A stretch of DNA of 35,326 bases. It comes from Paludibacteraceae bacterium. GTDB lineage: Bacteria > Bacteroidota > Bacteroidia > Bacteroidales > Paludibacteraceae. Where the stretch lies: NCBI GenBank assembly GCA_017542915.1, contig JAFXWI010000078.1, positions 1 through 35,326 of the forward strand, written 5' to 3'. Under the pieces are notes generated by a model that saw only the letters and a program-made list of their open reading frames with translations, was not told the origin of the DNA and did not search any database. The first letter of the stretch is position 1. Each line of letters starts with the position of its first letter. Made by a program: the position numbers and the translations under genes. Below, one piece after another: positions 21,410 through 30,388 of this stretch.

Positions 21410-24229
21410 ATGCGCGTACGTGCTTATACAACATATATTATTGGGGTGCTCTTGTGCTGCTTTTCTGCGGTACGAGCAGAAGATAGTATAGGTACACAGA
21501 ACCCAGAAATCAGCATTCAGGACACCATACAGAACGTGCAGGACTCTATCCCTGCGGACAGCGTAGGCGGCGGGATCAAGAAAAAGAACAGTATCTCTGC
21601 TCCGGTGTACTATCAGTCCTCGGACTCGATGGTCATGACCCGTAACGGTAACGCCTATCTGCACGGTAAGGGTGAGGTCAAGTACGAAAACATGGAGTTG
21701 ACTTCTGAGTTTATCCGCATGAACTTGGACAGCAGCCTCGTCTATGCACATGGCGTCTATGACACCACGGAATACGAATGGATCGGCAAGCCTGTCTTCA
21801 AGGACGGAAAGGATAGCTACGAGACCAACGAGATGACCTATAACATCAAGTCCAAGAAAGGTTATATCCGTCATGTGGTGACGCAGCAGGGTGAAGGTTA
21901 TGTCATTGCCGACCGAACCAAGAAGACCGAGAAAGACGAGATGATGATGGCGGGAGGTCAGTACACCACTTGCGACAACCATGAGCATCCGCATTTCTAC
22001 CTCAAGATGACCAAAGCGAAAGTGAAGCCCGGCGATTATATTGCCACCGGTCCTGCCTATGTGGTCGTTGGCGACGTGCCGCTGCCTTTGGCAATCCCCT
22101 TCGGCTTCTTCCCTATCACCAACTCCTATTCCAGCGGAATCATCATGCCGACTTTCGGTGATGACTTCACCCGAGGTCTGAACCTCAGTAACGGTGGTGT
22201 CTATCTCGCCATCAACGATTATATGGACATGCAGATCCTCGGTGATATCTACACCAAAGGCACTTGGGCGTTGCGTGCCCAAACGAAATATATCTGGCGC
22301 TACCATTTCTCGGGCAACCTCAACATCAGTTACCGTAACGATGTGACGGGTGAGAAAGGAATGCCGGACTATGCGGTAAGCAAGAACTTCCAGATCCAAT
22401 GGACGCATAGTCAGGACGCCAAAGCGAATCCGTACTGCACGTTCTCGGCAAGCGTCAACTTCGCTACCAGCGGTTATAGCCGCAGTAATATCAACAGTTA
22501 CTACAACTCCCAGCTCTACTCGGAGAACACCAAGAGCAGTACTATCAGTTACACCCAGCGTTTTCCGGAGAGTCCATGGAGTTTGAGCATGAGTGCCAGC
22601 GTGACGCAGCGCACCAAAGACTCCACGATCGCTCTTACAGCTCCGGAGCTGTCAGTCAACATGAGTAGCGTCTATCCCTTCAAAGAGATCCGCAAGAAGA
22701 TACGTGATAAGAAAGGCAAGCCCATGGGCAAAGAGCAGTGGTACGACAAGATCAAGATCAGTTACTCCATGAACGGCCGTATTGCAAACCGCTCGAACAT
22801 GAAAGAGAGGGAGTTCGTTCATTCCGATTTCTTCAACGATTGGAGAACCGGCATGCAGCACTCTGTGCCCATTAGTGCCAGCTTCATGCTCTTCAAATAC
22901 CTCAGTATCACCCCGTTCATCAACCTCAAAGACCGTATGTATTTCCAGCGGATGAGCTACGGTTGGAATGATGAGACGCAGGAACTGCAGGTGGACACCA
23001 CCAACGGATTCTATAACGTCTTTGATTTCAACACCGGTATCAGTCTGAGCACGAAGATCTATGGTTTCTACACGCCTCTCAAACGGCTCTTCCCGAACAG
23101 CCGCGTAGAGAAGTTCCGTCACGTGATCACTCCTACCCTCAGTTTTAACTATCACCCTAACTTCGAGAAGAGCGGATGGGGTTATTACAGCGAGTACGAC
23201 GAGACCGTGTACTATGCCGATTCGCTGGACAGCAACTACCGCAAGGTGCCGACCGGTCAGACGATCCATCATATTGAGTCCCGTTTCCCTAACGGCATCT
23301 ACGGCAATGCGCCAAGAGGCGGCATGGCGGCAGCTATCTCGTTCGGAGTAGCCAATAACTTGGAGATGAAAGTGGTCAACCGCGACGATACCACAGGTAA
23401 GAACCCCTACAAAGTGGTGAGCATCATTGATAACTTCAGCGTGGACGGAGGATATAACTTCGCCGCAGATAGTATGCGATGGAGCCTGTTCAACGTCAAC
23501 CTGCGTCTGAAATTCCCGAAACTCAATAACTACAGTCTCAACGTCTCCACACAATTGGATCCATATATGTACGAGTTAGACGCTGCCGGTCGTCCTATAC
23601 GAACCAACAAACAGTACTGGCACCATCATCGTTTCCCGCATTGGAATGGTATTCGTTGGAGTTTCAGTTATACCTTCAGCGACCAGACCATCAAGAAATG
23701 GAAGAAAGCTGCTGCCAAACGACGTGGAGAAACCGTCAAAGACGATGGTCAGAACGAGACCAACATGGATCCTATAACGCGAACCGAGGACGGTTTGGAT
23801 AAGAACGCCAAACAGGGCAATAAGAAAGAGGAGGTGGTGGACGACGGCTATGTGAAGACCGAGTTCCCGTGGAGTCTGTCGCTCAGTTACTCACTCGCGT
23901 ACACCAACTCTAACGAGTTCGACTACCGAAAGATGTACTATAAGATGAAGTTCACCAATAACCTCAGTCTCAGCGGCTCGTTGGGATTAGGCAAAGGTTG
24001 GAAAGTGAGTGCATCAATGAGTTATGACTTCGACTACAAACGCGTCACTAGTTGTAACATCAACGTCAGCCGTGACCTCCACTGTTGGAACATGAGTGCC
24101 AGCATCAACCCTATCGGTCCGTTCAAAAGTTATACGTTCCACATCGGTGTGAACGCATCTATCCTGCAGGACCTCAAGTATGACAAAAACAGCAACTCCT
24201 CCACCAATGCCCGCACAGAATGGTGGTAA
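21410..24229 (+). CDS. lptD: LPS-assembly protein LptD (OstA family) homologue
   Basis: 939 residues from the ATG at 21410, set by the promoter. The signal peptide is RVRAYTTYIIGVLLCCFSAVRA. An N-terminal OstA-like periplasmic domain follows (DSMVMTRNGNAYLHGKGEV, NEMTYNIKSKKGYI), with the conserved junction TTCDNHEHPHFYLKMTKAK and the PLPLAIPFGFFP / SSGIIMPTFGDD segment leading into the outer-membrane barrel. Many alternating Ser/Tyr strands fill about 270-939. LptD with LptE inserts LPS into the outer leaflet. A Lys/Glu/Asp-rich insertion (about 765-840) precedes the last strands. slyD follows 63 bp later without a promoter. Confidence 0.9.
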   Translation: MRVRAYTTYIIGVLLCCFSAVRAEDSIGTQNPEISIQDTIQNVQDSIPADSVGGGIKKKNSISAPVYYQSSDSMVMTRNGNAYLHGKGEVKYENMELTSEFIRMNLDSSLVYAHGVYDTTEYEWIGKPVFKDGKDSYETNEMTYNIKSKKGYIRHVVTQQGEGYVIADRTKKTEKDEMMMAGGQYTTCDNHEHPHFYLKMTKAKVKPGDYIATGPAYVVVGDVPLPLAIPFGFFPITNSYSSGIIMPTFGDDFTRGLNLSNGGVYLAINDYMDMQILGDIYTKGTWALRAQTKYIWRYHFSGNLNISYRNDVTGEKGMPDYAVSKNFQIQWTHSQDAKANPYCTFSASVNFATSGYSRSNINSYYNSQLYSENTKSSTISYTQRFPESPWSLSMSASVTQRTKDSTIALTAPELSVNMSSVYPFKEIRKKIRDKKGKPMGKEQWYDKIKISYSMNGRIANRSNMKEREFVHSDFFNDWRTGMQHSVPISASFMLFKYLSITPFINLKDRMYFQRMSYGWNDETQELQVDTTNGFYNVFDFNTGISLSTKIYGFYTPLKRLFPNSRVEKFRHVITPTLSFNYHPNFEKSGWGYYSEYDETVYYADSLDSNYRKVPTGQTIHHIESRFPNGIYGNAPRGGMAAAISFGVANNLEMKVVNRDDTTGKNPYKVVSIIDNFSVDGGYNFAADSMRWSLFNVNLRLKFPKLNNYSLNVSTQLDPYMYELDAAGRPIRTNKQYWHHHRFPHWNGIRWSFSYTFSDQTIKKWKKAAAKRRGETVKDDGQNETNMDPITRTEDGLDKNAKQGNKKEEVVDDGYVKTEFPWSLSLSYSLAYTNSNEFDYRKMYYKMKFTNNLSLSGSLGLGKGWKVSASMSYDFDYKRVTSCNINVSRDLHCWNMSASINPIGPFKSYTFHIGVNASILQDLKYDKNSNSSTNARTEWW

Positions 24230-24231
24230 TC

Positions 24232-24263
24232 CTACAGCGTAGCGGTCTTACAGCGAAGCGGTC
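24232..24263. repeat. 16-bp tandem repeat after lptD
   Basis: Two 16-bp copies (CTACAGCGTAGCGGTC at 24232-24247 and TTACAGCGAAGCGGTC at 24248-24263) begin two bases after the lptD stop codon. Each can form a small hairpin, for example CTAC-AGC-GTAG in the first. They run directly into the heptamer array at 24266. Confidence 0.7.
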
Positions 24264-24265
24264 AT

Positions 24266-24293
24266 TAAATTGAAAATTTAATATTTAAAATTA
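24266..24293. repeat. Heptamer array ending at the slyD start codon
   Basis: Four 7-bp units (TAAATTG, then AAAATTT, and two more) finish on the base that begins the slyD ATG. TAA or TGA triplets fall at 24266, 24271, 24279 and 24286 and thus cover all three plus-strand frames. Confidence 0.75.
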
Positions 24294-24886
24294 TGATAGA
24301 AAATCAAAAAGTAGTAACAGCGACGTACGAGTTGTATATCGCAGACGAGAACGGAAAAGAAGAACTGATGGAGCAAGCTACATCGGAAACTCCGTTAGTA
24401 TGGTGTCAAGGCGAAGGAATGATGCTTCCGGCCTTTGAGGCACAGATGGCAGGCAAAGAAGTCGGAGAGACCTTCGATTTCGTGCTCAAAGCCGCAGAAG
24501 CTTATGGCGAGTACTTGGAGGAAGGTCTGATGGATCTGCCTAAGACCATGTTCTTCAACGGAGACGGTGAGTTTGATGAAGAGCGCGTCTATGTAGGCGC
24601 GATCGTTCCGATGAACACCACCGACGGACAGATCGTCAAAGCGCAGGTTTGCGAGATCACAGATGACCAAGTGACCATCGACCTCAACCACCCGTATGCC
24701 GGAGAGGATCTGCATTTCAAAGGCAAGATCATCGACCTGCGTGACGCTACCGAGGCAGAGTTAGACGCCATCCGTCATCCTAAACACGGTTGTTGCGGAG
24801 GTGGCTGCCACAAGAAAAAAGGCGAAGGCTGTGAAGGCTGCGGAGACGGCTGTGGAGACGGTGGCTGCGGAAACTGCGAGAAATAA
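24293..24886 (+). CDS. slyD: SlyD-type FKBP peptidyl-prolyl isomerase with Cys-rich metal-binding tail
   Basis: 197 residues. The FKBP part (about 5-75) has the TYELYIADENG start and WCQGEGMMLPAFEAQMAGKEVGE. The inserted-flap domain follows (about 78-130), and LNHPYAGEDLHFKGKIID (131-148) is the SlyD NHPLAGxxLxF signature. The tail (162-197) has eight Cys and several His and Gly, as in E. coli SlyD, which binds nickel and other metals. SlyD is a cytoplasmic folding helper and metallochaperone; no hydrogenase or urease is seen here. It lies between lptD and der, with heptamer arrays touching both its start and stop codons. Confidence 0.93.
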   Translation: MIENQKVVTATYELYIADENGKEELMEQATSETPLVWCQGEGMMLPAFEAQMAGKEVGETFDFVLKAAEAYGEYLEEGLMDLPKTMFFNGDGEFDEERVYVGAIVPMNTTDGQIVKAQVCEITDDQVTIDLNHPYAGEDLHFKGKIIDLRDATEAELDAIRHPKHGCCGGGCHKKKGEGCEGCGDGCGDGGCGNCEK

Positions 24887-24911
24887 CATTTGATATTTAA
24901 TATTTAAAACC
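24884..24911. repeat. Heptamer array starting at the slyD stop codon
   Basis: Four 7-bp units (TAACATT, TGATATT and two more) begin exactly at the slyD TAA. Stop triplets recur at 24884, 24891, 24898 and 24905, one per unit, covering the three frames in turn. Confidence 0.85.
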
Positions 24912-24944
24912 TCTCACCGAGCTTAGAGGGCTCTCACCTCGGGA

Positions 24945-25015
24945 TGTAAAACGAAGTTTTGCAGACCGAAGAGCGAGAGCATCCGAGTAACTACCCATAA
25001 AACGAAGTTTTATGG
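24945..25015. repeat. Two GAA-loop hairpins before der
   Basis: The core AAAAC-GAA-GTTTT occurs twice, at 24948-24960 and 24999-25011. The second is extended to a perfect 9-bp stem (24995-25003 with 25007-25015). They are 51 bp apart in the leader of der, 26 bp before its ATG. A weaker pairing (CTCGGGATG near 24938 with CATCCGAG near 24980) surrounds the first. No promoter is seen between slyD and der. Confidence 0.75.
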
Positions 25016-25040
25016 CGATTACGAGGATAGCTCGCGCGAT

Positions 25041-26357
25041 ATGGCGAATATTGTGGCTATAGTGGGTCGTCCCAATGTTGGGAAATCGACTCTTTTTAAC
25101 CGCCTGACGGGAACGCGTAGGGCGATAGTAATGAACACGGCAGGCACGACTCGTGACCGCCAGTACGGCAAAGCCGAATGGTGTGGACGGGAGTTCTCGG
25201 TGATAGACACCGGAGGATGGGTCGTGAACAGCGATGACACCTTTGAGTCCGAGATCAACCGACAAGTCGATCTCGCTATCCGCGAGGCGGACGTAGTGAT
25301 GTTGGTCGTAGATGTAAACGAAGGCGTCACGCAGTTCGACATGGAGGTAGCGCATCTCTTGCGTCAAGCTAAGAAACCGACCGTGCTCTGTGTCAACAAA
25401 GTAGATACCTTCGAGAACCAATACGGAGCCGCTGAGTTCTATAAACTCGGTCTGGGTGAGCCGTTCATCCTCTCTGCTGAGAACGGTTTGGGAACAGGCG
25501 ATCTGCTGGACGAGGTAGTGAGCCGTTTCCGCAAGGAAGATGACTCCGACGAGGAACTCGAAGAGTTACCGCGTTTTGCGATCGTAGGTCGTCCAAATGC
25601 CGGCAAATCCAGTATCCTCAATGCCTTCATCGGCGAGGAACGTACGATCGTGACCGACATCCCGGGTACTACACGTGATTCGATCTATACCCGCTACAAT
25701 AAGTTCGGCAAGGACTTCTACCTCGTGGACACCGCAGGAATCCGCAAGAAAGCCAAAGTGACGGAAGACCAAGAGTACTACTCGGTCGTTCGTTCGATCC
25801 GTGCTATCGAAAACAGCGATGTGTGCATCCTGATGATCGATGCTACCCGTGGTATCGAGGCGCAAGACCTCAATATCTACTCGCTCATCCAGAAGAACAA
25901 GAAAGGTCTGGTAGTGTGTATCAATAAATGGGATTTGGTAGAAAGCAAAACGAACGCGGATATCAAAGCCTACGAGAGTGCTATTCGTGAACGCATTGCG
26001 CCGTTTACCGACTTCCCGATTATCTTCACCAGCGCGCTCACGAAGCAGCGTATCTTCAAGGTGGTAGAGACAGCTCTGCACGTCTATGAGAACAAGAACA
26101 AGAAGATCCCGACCGCACAGTTGAACGACAAGTTCCTTCCGCTCATCGAGAACTATCCACCACCTGCTTGGAAAGGCAAGTACATCAAAATCAAGTACTG
26201 CACGCAGCTTCCGAACACCCAGATCCCGACGTTTGTCTTCTTCGCGAACCTGCCGCAATACGTCAAAGAGCCCTACCGCCGTTTCCTCGAGAACAAACTG
26301 CGTGAGTGGTGGGATTTCGAAGGCACACCTGTACAGCTCTTCATCCGAAGCAAATAA
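25041..26357 (+). CDS. der: Ribosome-assembly GTPase Der (EngA)
   Basis: 438 residues. Two G domains in tandem are diagnostic: the first with [25 protein letters not shown] and NKVDT; the second with [29 protein letters not shown] and NKWDL. A C-terminal KH-like domain (about 350-438) contains [20 protein letters not shown]. Der is an essential factor in 50S subunit maturation. It follows slyD by 154 bp holding hairpins and an array, probably as part of the lptD transcript. After its stop there is a heptamer array and then a new promoter. Confidence 0.97.
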   Translation: MANIVAIVGRPNVGKSTLFNRLTGTRRAIVMNTAGTTRDRQYGKAEWCGREFSVIDTGGWVVNSDDTFESEINRQVDLAIREADVVMLVVDVNEGVTQFDMEVAHLLRQAKKPTVLCVNKVDTFENQYGAAEFYKLGLGEPFILSAENGLGTGDLLDEVVSRFRKEDDSDEELEELPRFAIVGRPNAGKSSILNAFIGEERTIVTDIPGTTRDSIYTRYNKFGKDFYLVDTAGIRKKAKVTEDQEYYSVVRSIRAIENSDVCILMIDATRGIEAQDLNIYSLIQKNKKGLVVCINKWDLVESKTNADIKAYESAIRERIAPFTDFPIIFTSALTKQRIFKVVETALHVYENKNKKIPTAQLNDKFLPLIENYPPPAWKGKYIKIKYCTQLPNTQIPTFVFFANLPQYVKEPYRRFLENKLREWWDFEGTPVQLFIRSK

Positions 26358-26379
26358 CCGCGGTGTGTAATAGTCGATC

Positions 26380-26414
26380 AACGACTAACGACCAACGCCT
26401 AACGACCAACGACT
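26380..26414. repeat. Heptamer array after der
   Basis: Five consecutive units of AACGACT, AACGACC or AACGCCT, 7 bp each, start 22 bp past the der stop codon. TAA triplets at 26386, 26400 and 26414 fall in the three different frames. Unlike the other arrays, this one is GC-balanced. Confidence 0.88.
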
Positions 26415-26449
26415 AAATTTTAAGAAAAAGTTTACTTTTTACTTAAATA

Positions 26450-26481
26450 CTTGTATATTTGAAATATTTTTTGTACTTTTG
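26450..26481 (+). promoter_or_regulatory. Promoter of the FAH-like/porU/porV genes
   Basis: CTTG (26450-26453), 20 bp, TACTTTTG (26474-26481). Transcription should start near 26488, giving a leader of about 11 nt to the ATG at 26499. This excludes the in-frame TTG at 26490 as a start. Confidence 0.82.
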
Positions 26482-26498
26482 TACGCTTTTTGTTAGTT

Positions 26499-27050
26499 AT
26501 GAAAATAATAGGTTTTATATATCATCCACATGCCGGTCAGGAATCGAACCATTCATGGGAAATTGTGCTCAAAGGCGACTCTTGTCTGCTGAACGGTCGC
26601 AAGCCTCTCTTCGTTCCGGATTGGACTTCGGAATTAGGCGTAACGGACTGTCTCATCCTGCGTGTGAGCCGCTTAGGCAAAGAGATAGAGCCGCGTTTTG
26701 CCAAACGTTATTTTGATGCCGTAGCTCCCGGAGCAGATTTCGTAGCGATGGACATCAAGCGTCAAGCGATGAAGGAAGGTACGCCTTGGACCAAAGCTTT
26801 GGCTTTTGACTACTCCTTGGCTATCGGAGAATGGCTCGAATACGATGATACTACCTCGGTAGAGCTGCCGCAAGCGGATCTGGTTATCTCTTTGGAAGAA
26901 GCCATTTCCGAGGCAAGCAAACTGATGACGATCCGACAAGGAGACCTCATCTATATTCAGGCAAAAAGCGAACCAAGACCTGCTCACAAAGAAGACATCA
27001 TCAAAGCCGAGACCAACGGCAAAGAAACATTATACTGCAAAATCAAATGA
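26499..27050 (+). CDS. Degenerate fumarylacetoacetate hydrolase (FAH)-fold protein
   Basis: 183 residues from the ATG at 26499. The FAH fold is recognised from KPLFVPDW (35-42), RLGKEIEPRFAKRYFDAVAPGADF (58-81), TIRQGDLIY near 150 and the closing strand ETLYCKIK. Active FAH-family enzymes have an ExE metal-binding pair just before the RLGK region; here the aligned positions are Thr49 and Cys51 (VTDCLILRV), and only Asp80 of the usual ligands appears kept. Loss of hydrolase activity is inferred. The last four bases overlap the porU start (ATGA), so the two are translationally coupled. From memory, an FAH-family gene also precedes porU in Porphyromonas gingivalis; I could not check this. Confidence 0.8.
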   Translation: MKIIGFIYHPHAGQESNHSWEIVLKGDSCLLNGRKPLFVPDWTSELGVTDCLILRVSRLGKEIEPRFAKRYFDAVAPGADFVAMDIKRQAMKEGTPWTKALAFDYSLAIGEWLEYDDTTSVELPQADLVISLEEAISEASKLMTIRQGDLIYIQAKSEPRPAHKEDIIKAETNGKETLYCKIK

Positions 27051-30000
27051 GAAAAATTCTATCCATAGTACTCCTTCTGATGCTCGGTCTGCCGATGGTA
27101 GCAGGAATCCATTCCTATACCGAGCAATCGATACTGAGTAGCGGGCATTGGGTAAAGATCCGCGTAAGCGAGACCGGTGTATGCCGAATGTCGTTTGACG
27201 AACTGAGCCAAGCAGGTCTTAATCCAAGCCAGATACGTGTCTTCGGTTACGGAGGCGCGATGTTGCCCCAGAGCTTCAAGAAAGCCAAGATAGACGATCT
27301 TCCGCAAGTACCGGTTTACGTGGGCTCGAATTATATCCTCTTCTGGGTACAAGGTCCGATTAGCTGGTCGTACGACGGTTCCGATTTCGTGCATACACGC
27401 AATCCCTACTCTAACTACGGCTACTATTTCCTGACGGATAACATCGGCACTCCTCTTGCGCCTACCGAGACTGAGCCGGTAAGCGGTACGCCGACTGAGA
27501 TCACCACTTATCCCTTCTATCAGGTGCATGAGAAAGACTCGCTCAACTTGATAGACCGGAACGGTGTATCGGGAGGAGGAAGGCATTTCTACGGAGAGCA
27601 ATTCAATGTTGGTGCAAGCCGCACGTTCGTTTTCAATACGCCCAATGCTATTTCCGGTCAGCAGAGCTCTGCTTACATCAATGTAGCTGGTTATTCAAAC
27701 TCCGCTTCCACTACGTTCACCTCTTCGTTCAACAACGTGAGCGGCAGCGTCTCGATGGCCAAAGCAGAAGACCATTACACCTTCGGCGTAGAGGGCAAGA
27801 TCAAGACAAGCGCTACCAATGCGACCAATAAACAGCAAGTCAAACTGACCTTCAGAGGAGCTTCCGGTTCCTTAGGATGGTTGAACTATATCGAGCTCAC
27901 CACGCCCAGCAACCTCTCCATGCAAGGCAGTTTCATGCCTGTCCGCACGACCGAGAACTACAAAAAAAGCACTCCGGTACGTTTCCACCTCACCAACGCC
28001 AACAGCGCTACGCAGGTATGGGACATTACGGATCTTGGTGCTATCACGCGCGTACCCGCTACGTACACTAATAATGAGTTGCAATGGACAGGCTCGCAGA
28101 AAGACGGTATTCACGAGTATGTAGCTGTCAATCCCAACGGCGGCTCGTGGGTGAGTGCTGCTGTAGTTGGCGATGTAGCGAACCAGAATCTGCATCGACT
28201 CAAGAATATCGACTATGTCATCATCTGCTGTCCGGGGTATGAGAGTATCGCTACTCAGCTTGCTAAAGCACATCAATCGAAACAAGGTATCACTTGGACT
28301 GTCGTGAACTCCCAACAGGTCTATAACGAGTTCTCCTCCGGTACGCCGGATGCTACGGCTTACCGTTGGTTGATGAAGATGCTCTACGACCGTGCGGATG
28401 ACGTGAACGCCAAACCGCGCTGGTTGCTGCTGATGGGTCATGGTACGTTTGATAACCGCAAACTGCTGCCGAACTCCGGTTCTGCCTTGCTGCTTACCTA
28501 TCAAGCAGAGAACTCTCTGAGCGAAGTGAAAGGCTATGCCACCGACGATTATTTCGGTTTCTTGGATGACTCCGAAGGCAATTATGATGCCTCCGCTACC
28601 ATGGATATCGGTGTAGGACGACTGCCGGTTAGTACAACCGAAGAGGCACAACAGATGGTTGATAAGATTATTCGCTACATGAACAATCAGAATACGGGCA
28701 AATGGAAAAACCGTATTATGTACCTTGCAGACGATGGTGAAGGAGGTACGCATACAGAAACGGCAGAGACGAGTGCAGAACTCGTTCGTCTGCAAAATCC
28801 GGACTTCATCGTCACGAAAGTATTCCTCGATGCTTATCCGCAAGAGGTGAATGCCAGCGGAGAGAGTTATCCGATTGCTAAGAATAAAGTACACGCGATG
28901 CTCAAAGAGGGCGTACTCTTCTTCGATTACTCGGGTCATGGTGGCTACAACGCTATTACCAACGAGTCGATGATGACGCTCAAAGAGATCGAAGCGATGC
29001 GTAATACAAATCAGGCGTTCTGGCTCTTTGCTACTTGTAACTTCGCGCAGTTTGACGGCGGCAGACGTTGTGCAGCCGAGTCCGCGGTACTCAATCCGAT
29101 AGGAGGCGCAATAGGTATCTTGGCGGCTACGCGTACCGTGTATGCAGACCCGAACACCCAACTCAACCGAGCTGTCTGCAAAGAGCTCTTTGACCATAGC
29201 GATCCCTATCATTATGATATTACCCTCGGTGAGGCGATCGCTAAGGGTAAGAACAACCGTCCTGGTGATACCAACAAGATGGCATATGTCCTCTTGGGCG
29301 ATCCTGCTTTGCGGCTGAACTATCCGACTAATTATCAGATAGAGACAGTTACACAGCTCGATACCCTCAATGCCTTGAGTGTGAAGCATGTGGACGGACA
29401 GATTATCGATGAGGACCAACAACTCGTATCGGATTTCAACGGAACAGTGGACATCACCGTCTATGATAAGATACAAACTATCCCGACTCGCAATAATGAC
29501 CAGAGCGAGGAAGAAGCGCGTGTGGTGAACTACAAGGACTACACCAACACCCTCTTCTCGGGTAAGACACAAGTCAAGAACGGACTCTTCAACTACACCT
29601 TCATGGTGCCCAAAGATATTCGTTATAACTTCGGCAACGGACGTATCGTCTATTATGCTACCACTACCGACGAGGGCGAGAAGATGGAGGCAGTCGGTCA
29701 TTACGAGGACTTCATCATCGGCGGAACAGGTTCTATCCTGACTGCTGACAGCGTAGGACCGGATATGTTCATTTATCTGAACACCCGTGCTTTCCAAGAC
29801 GGTGACAAGACTTACTCCACTCCTCGGTTCTATGCCGAGCTGTACGACGAGAACGGTATCAACACCGCAGGAGCCGGTATTGGTCATGACCTGATGCTCG
29901 TCATTGACGATGATGCCAAACAGACCTATTCGCTCAATGACTTCTTCACCTCATCGGACGACAGCTACCAGCGTGGAATGGTCAGCTATCTGATGAACGA

Positions 30001-30388
30001 ACTGCCGGACGGACAGCATAGTCTGACGTTCCGAGCATGGGATTTGCTCAATAACAGCACGACCAAGTCGCTCAACTTCGTAGTGGAAGCCGGACTCGAT
30101 CCGTCTATCTACTCCATTACGACCTACCCGAATCCGGTACAAGCTACCGGCAGACTCAACCTCATCGTCAATTACGATCAGCCGGATGAGTTGATCCAGA
30201 CCGAAGTGTATCTCTATAACACCAACGGTCAGATGGTTTGGAAACAAACGCAGGATAATCCCGATCAGGTATCCATCGAGTTGTCGAATGTGGGTCTGAA
30301 ACCGGGCGTATATATCTACACCGTACGCATCAAATCCGAGAACAGCAAATACGCCAAATCCTCGGGTAAGATCATAGTAACGAAATAA
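27047..30388 (+). CDS. porU: Type IX secretion system sortase PorU
   Basis: 1113 residues with a signal peptide (KILSIVLLLMLGLPMVAG). The N-terminal part (about 20-380) is beta-rich. The C25 gingipain-type peptidase domain follows (about 390-770), with LLLMGHGTFDNR, the catalytic His631 in FDYSGHGG and the catalytic Cys664 in FATCNFAQFDGG, then PIGGAIGILAATRTVYA and LLGDPALRLNYP. The end is a T9SS C-terminal domain (YPNPVQATGRLNL...GLKPGVYIYTVRI). PorU removes the C-terminal signal from T9SS cargo at the cell surface and links the cargo to A-LPS. Its length and domain order match the known protein, and porV follows directly. A heptamer array starts exactly at its stop codon. Confidence 0.95.
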   Translation: MRKILSIVLLLMLGLPMVAGIHSYTEQSILSSGHWVKIRVSETGVCRMSFDELSQAGLNPSQIRVFGYGGAMLPQSFKKAKIDDLPQVPVYVGSNYILFWVQGPISWSYDGSDFVHTRNPYSNYGYYFLTDNIGTPLAPTETEPVSGTPTEITTYPFYQVHEKDSLNLIDRNGVSGGGRHFYGEQFNVGASRTFVFNTPNAISGQQSSAYINVAGYSNSASTTFTSSFNNVSGSVSMAKAEDHYTFGVEGKIKTSATNATNKQQVKLTFRGASGSLGWLNYIELTTPSNLSMQGSFMPVRTTENYKKSTPVRFHLTNANSATQVWDITDLGAITRVPATYTNNELQWTGSQKDGIHEYVAVNPNGGSWVSAAVVGDVANQNLHRLKNIDYVIICCPGYESIATQLAKAHQSKQGITWTVVNSQQVYNEFSSGTPDATAYRWLMKMLYDRADDVNAKPRWLLLMGHGTFDNRKLLPNSGSALLLTYQAENSLSEVKGYATDDYFGFLDDSEGNYDASATMDIGVGRLPVSTTEEAQQMVDKIIRYMNNQNTGKWKNRIMYLADDGEGGTHTETAETSAELVRLQNPDFIVTKVFLDAYPQEVNASGESYPIAKNKVHAMLKEGVLFFDYSGHGGYNAITNESMMTLKEIEAMRNTNQAFWLFATCNFAQFDGGRRCAAESAVLNPIGGAIGILAATRTVYADPNTQLNRAVCKELFDHSDPYHYDITLGEAIAKGKNNRPGDTNKMAYVLLGDPALRLNYPTNYQIETVTQLDTLNALSVKHVDGQIIDEDQQLVSDFNGTVDITVYDKIQTIPTRNNDQSEEEARVVNYKDYTNTLFSGKTQVKNGLFNYTFMVPKDIRYNFGNGRIVYYATTTDEGEKMEAVGHYEDFIIGGTGSILTADSVGPDMFIYLNTRAFQDGDKTYSTPRFYAELYDENGINTAGAGIGHDLMLVIDDDAKQTYSLNDFFTSSDDSYQRGMVSYLMNELPDGQHSLTFRAWDLLNNSTTKSLNFVVEAGLDPSIYSITTYPNPVQATGRLNLIVNYDQPDELIQTEVYLYNTNGQMVWKQTQDNPDQVSIELSNVGLKPGVYIYTVRIKSENSKYAKSSGKIIVTK

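Noticed and set aside
26490..26498. A TTG upstream start for the FAH-like protein.
   Set aside because: It would lie at the first bases of the transcript predicted from the promoter at 26450-26481; the ATG at 26499 fits family starts.
27872..29887. A 671-codon open frame on the minus strand, antisense to porU.
   Set aside because: It lies wholly inside porU, which has full family support. The translation is rich in Val/Ile/Arg/His without domain motifs, as expected from the codon bias of the true gene.
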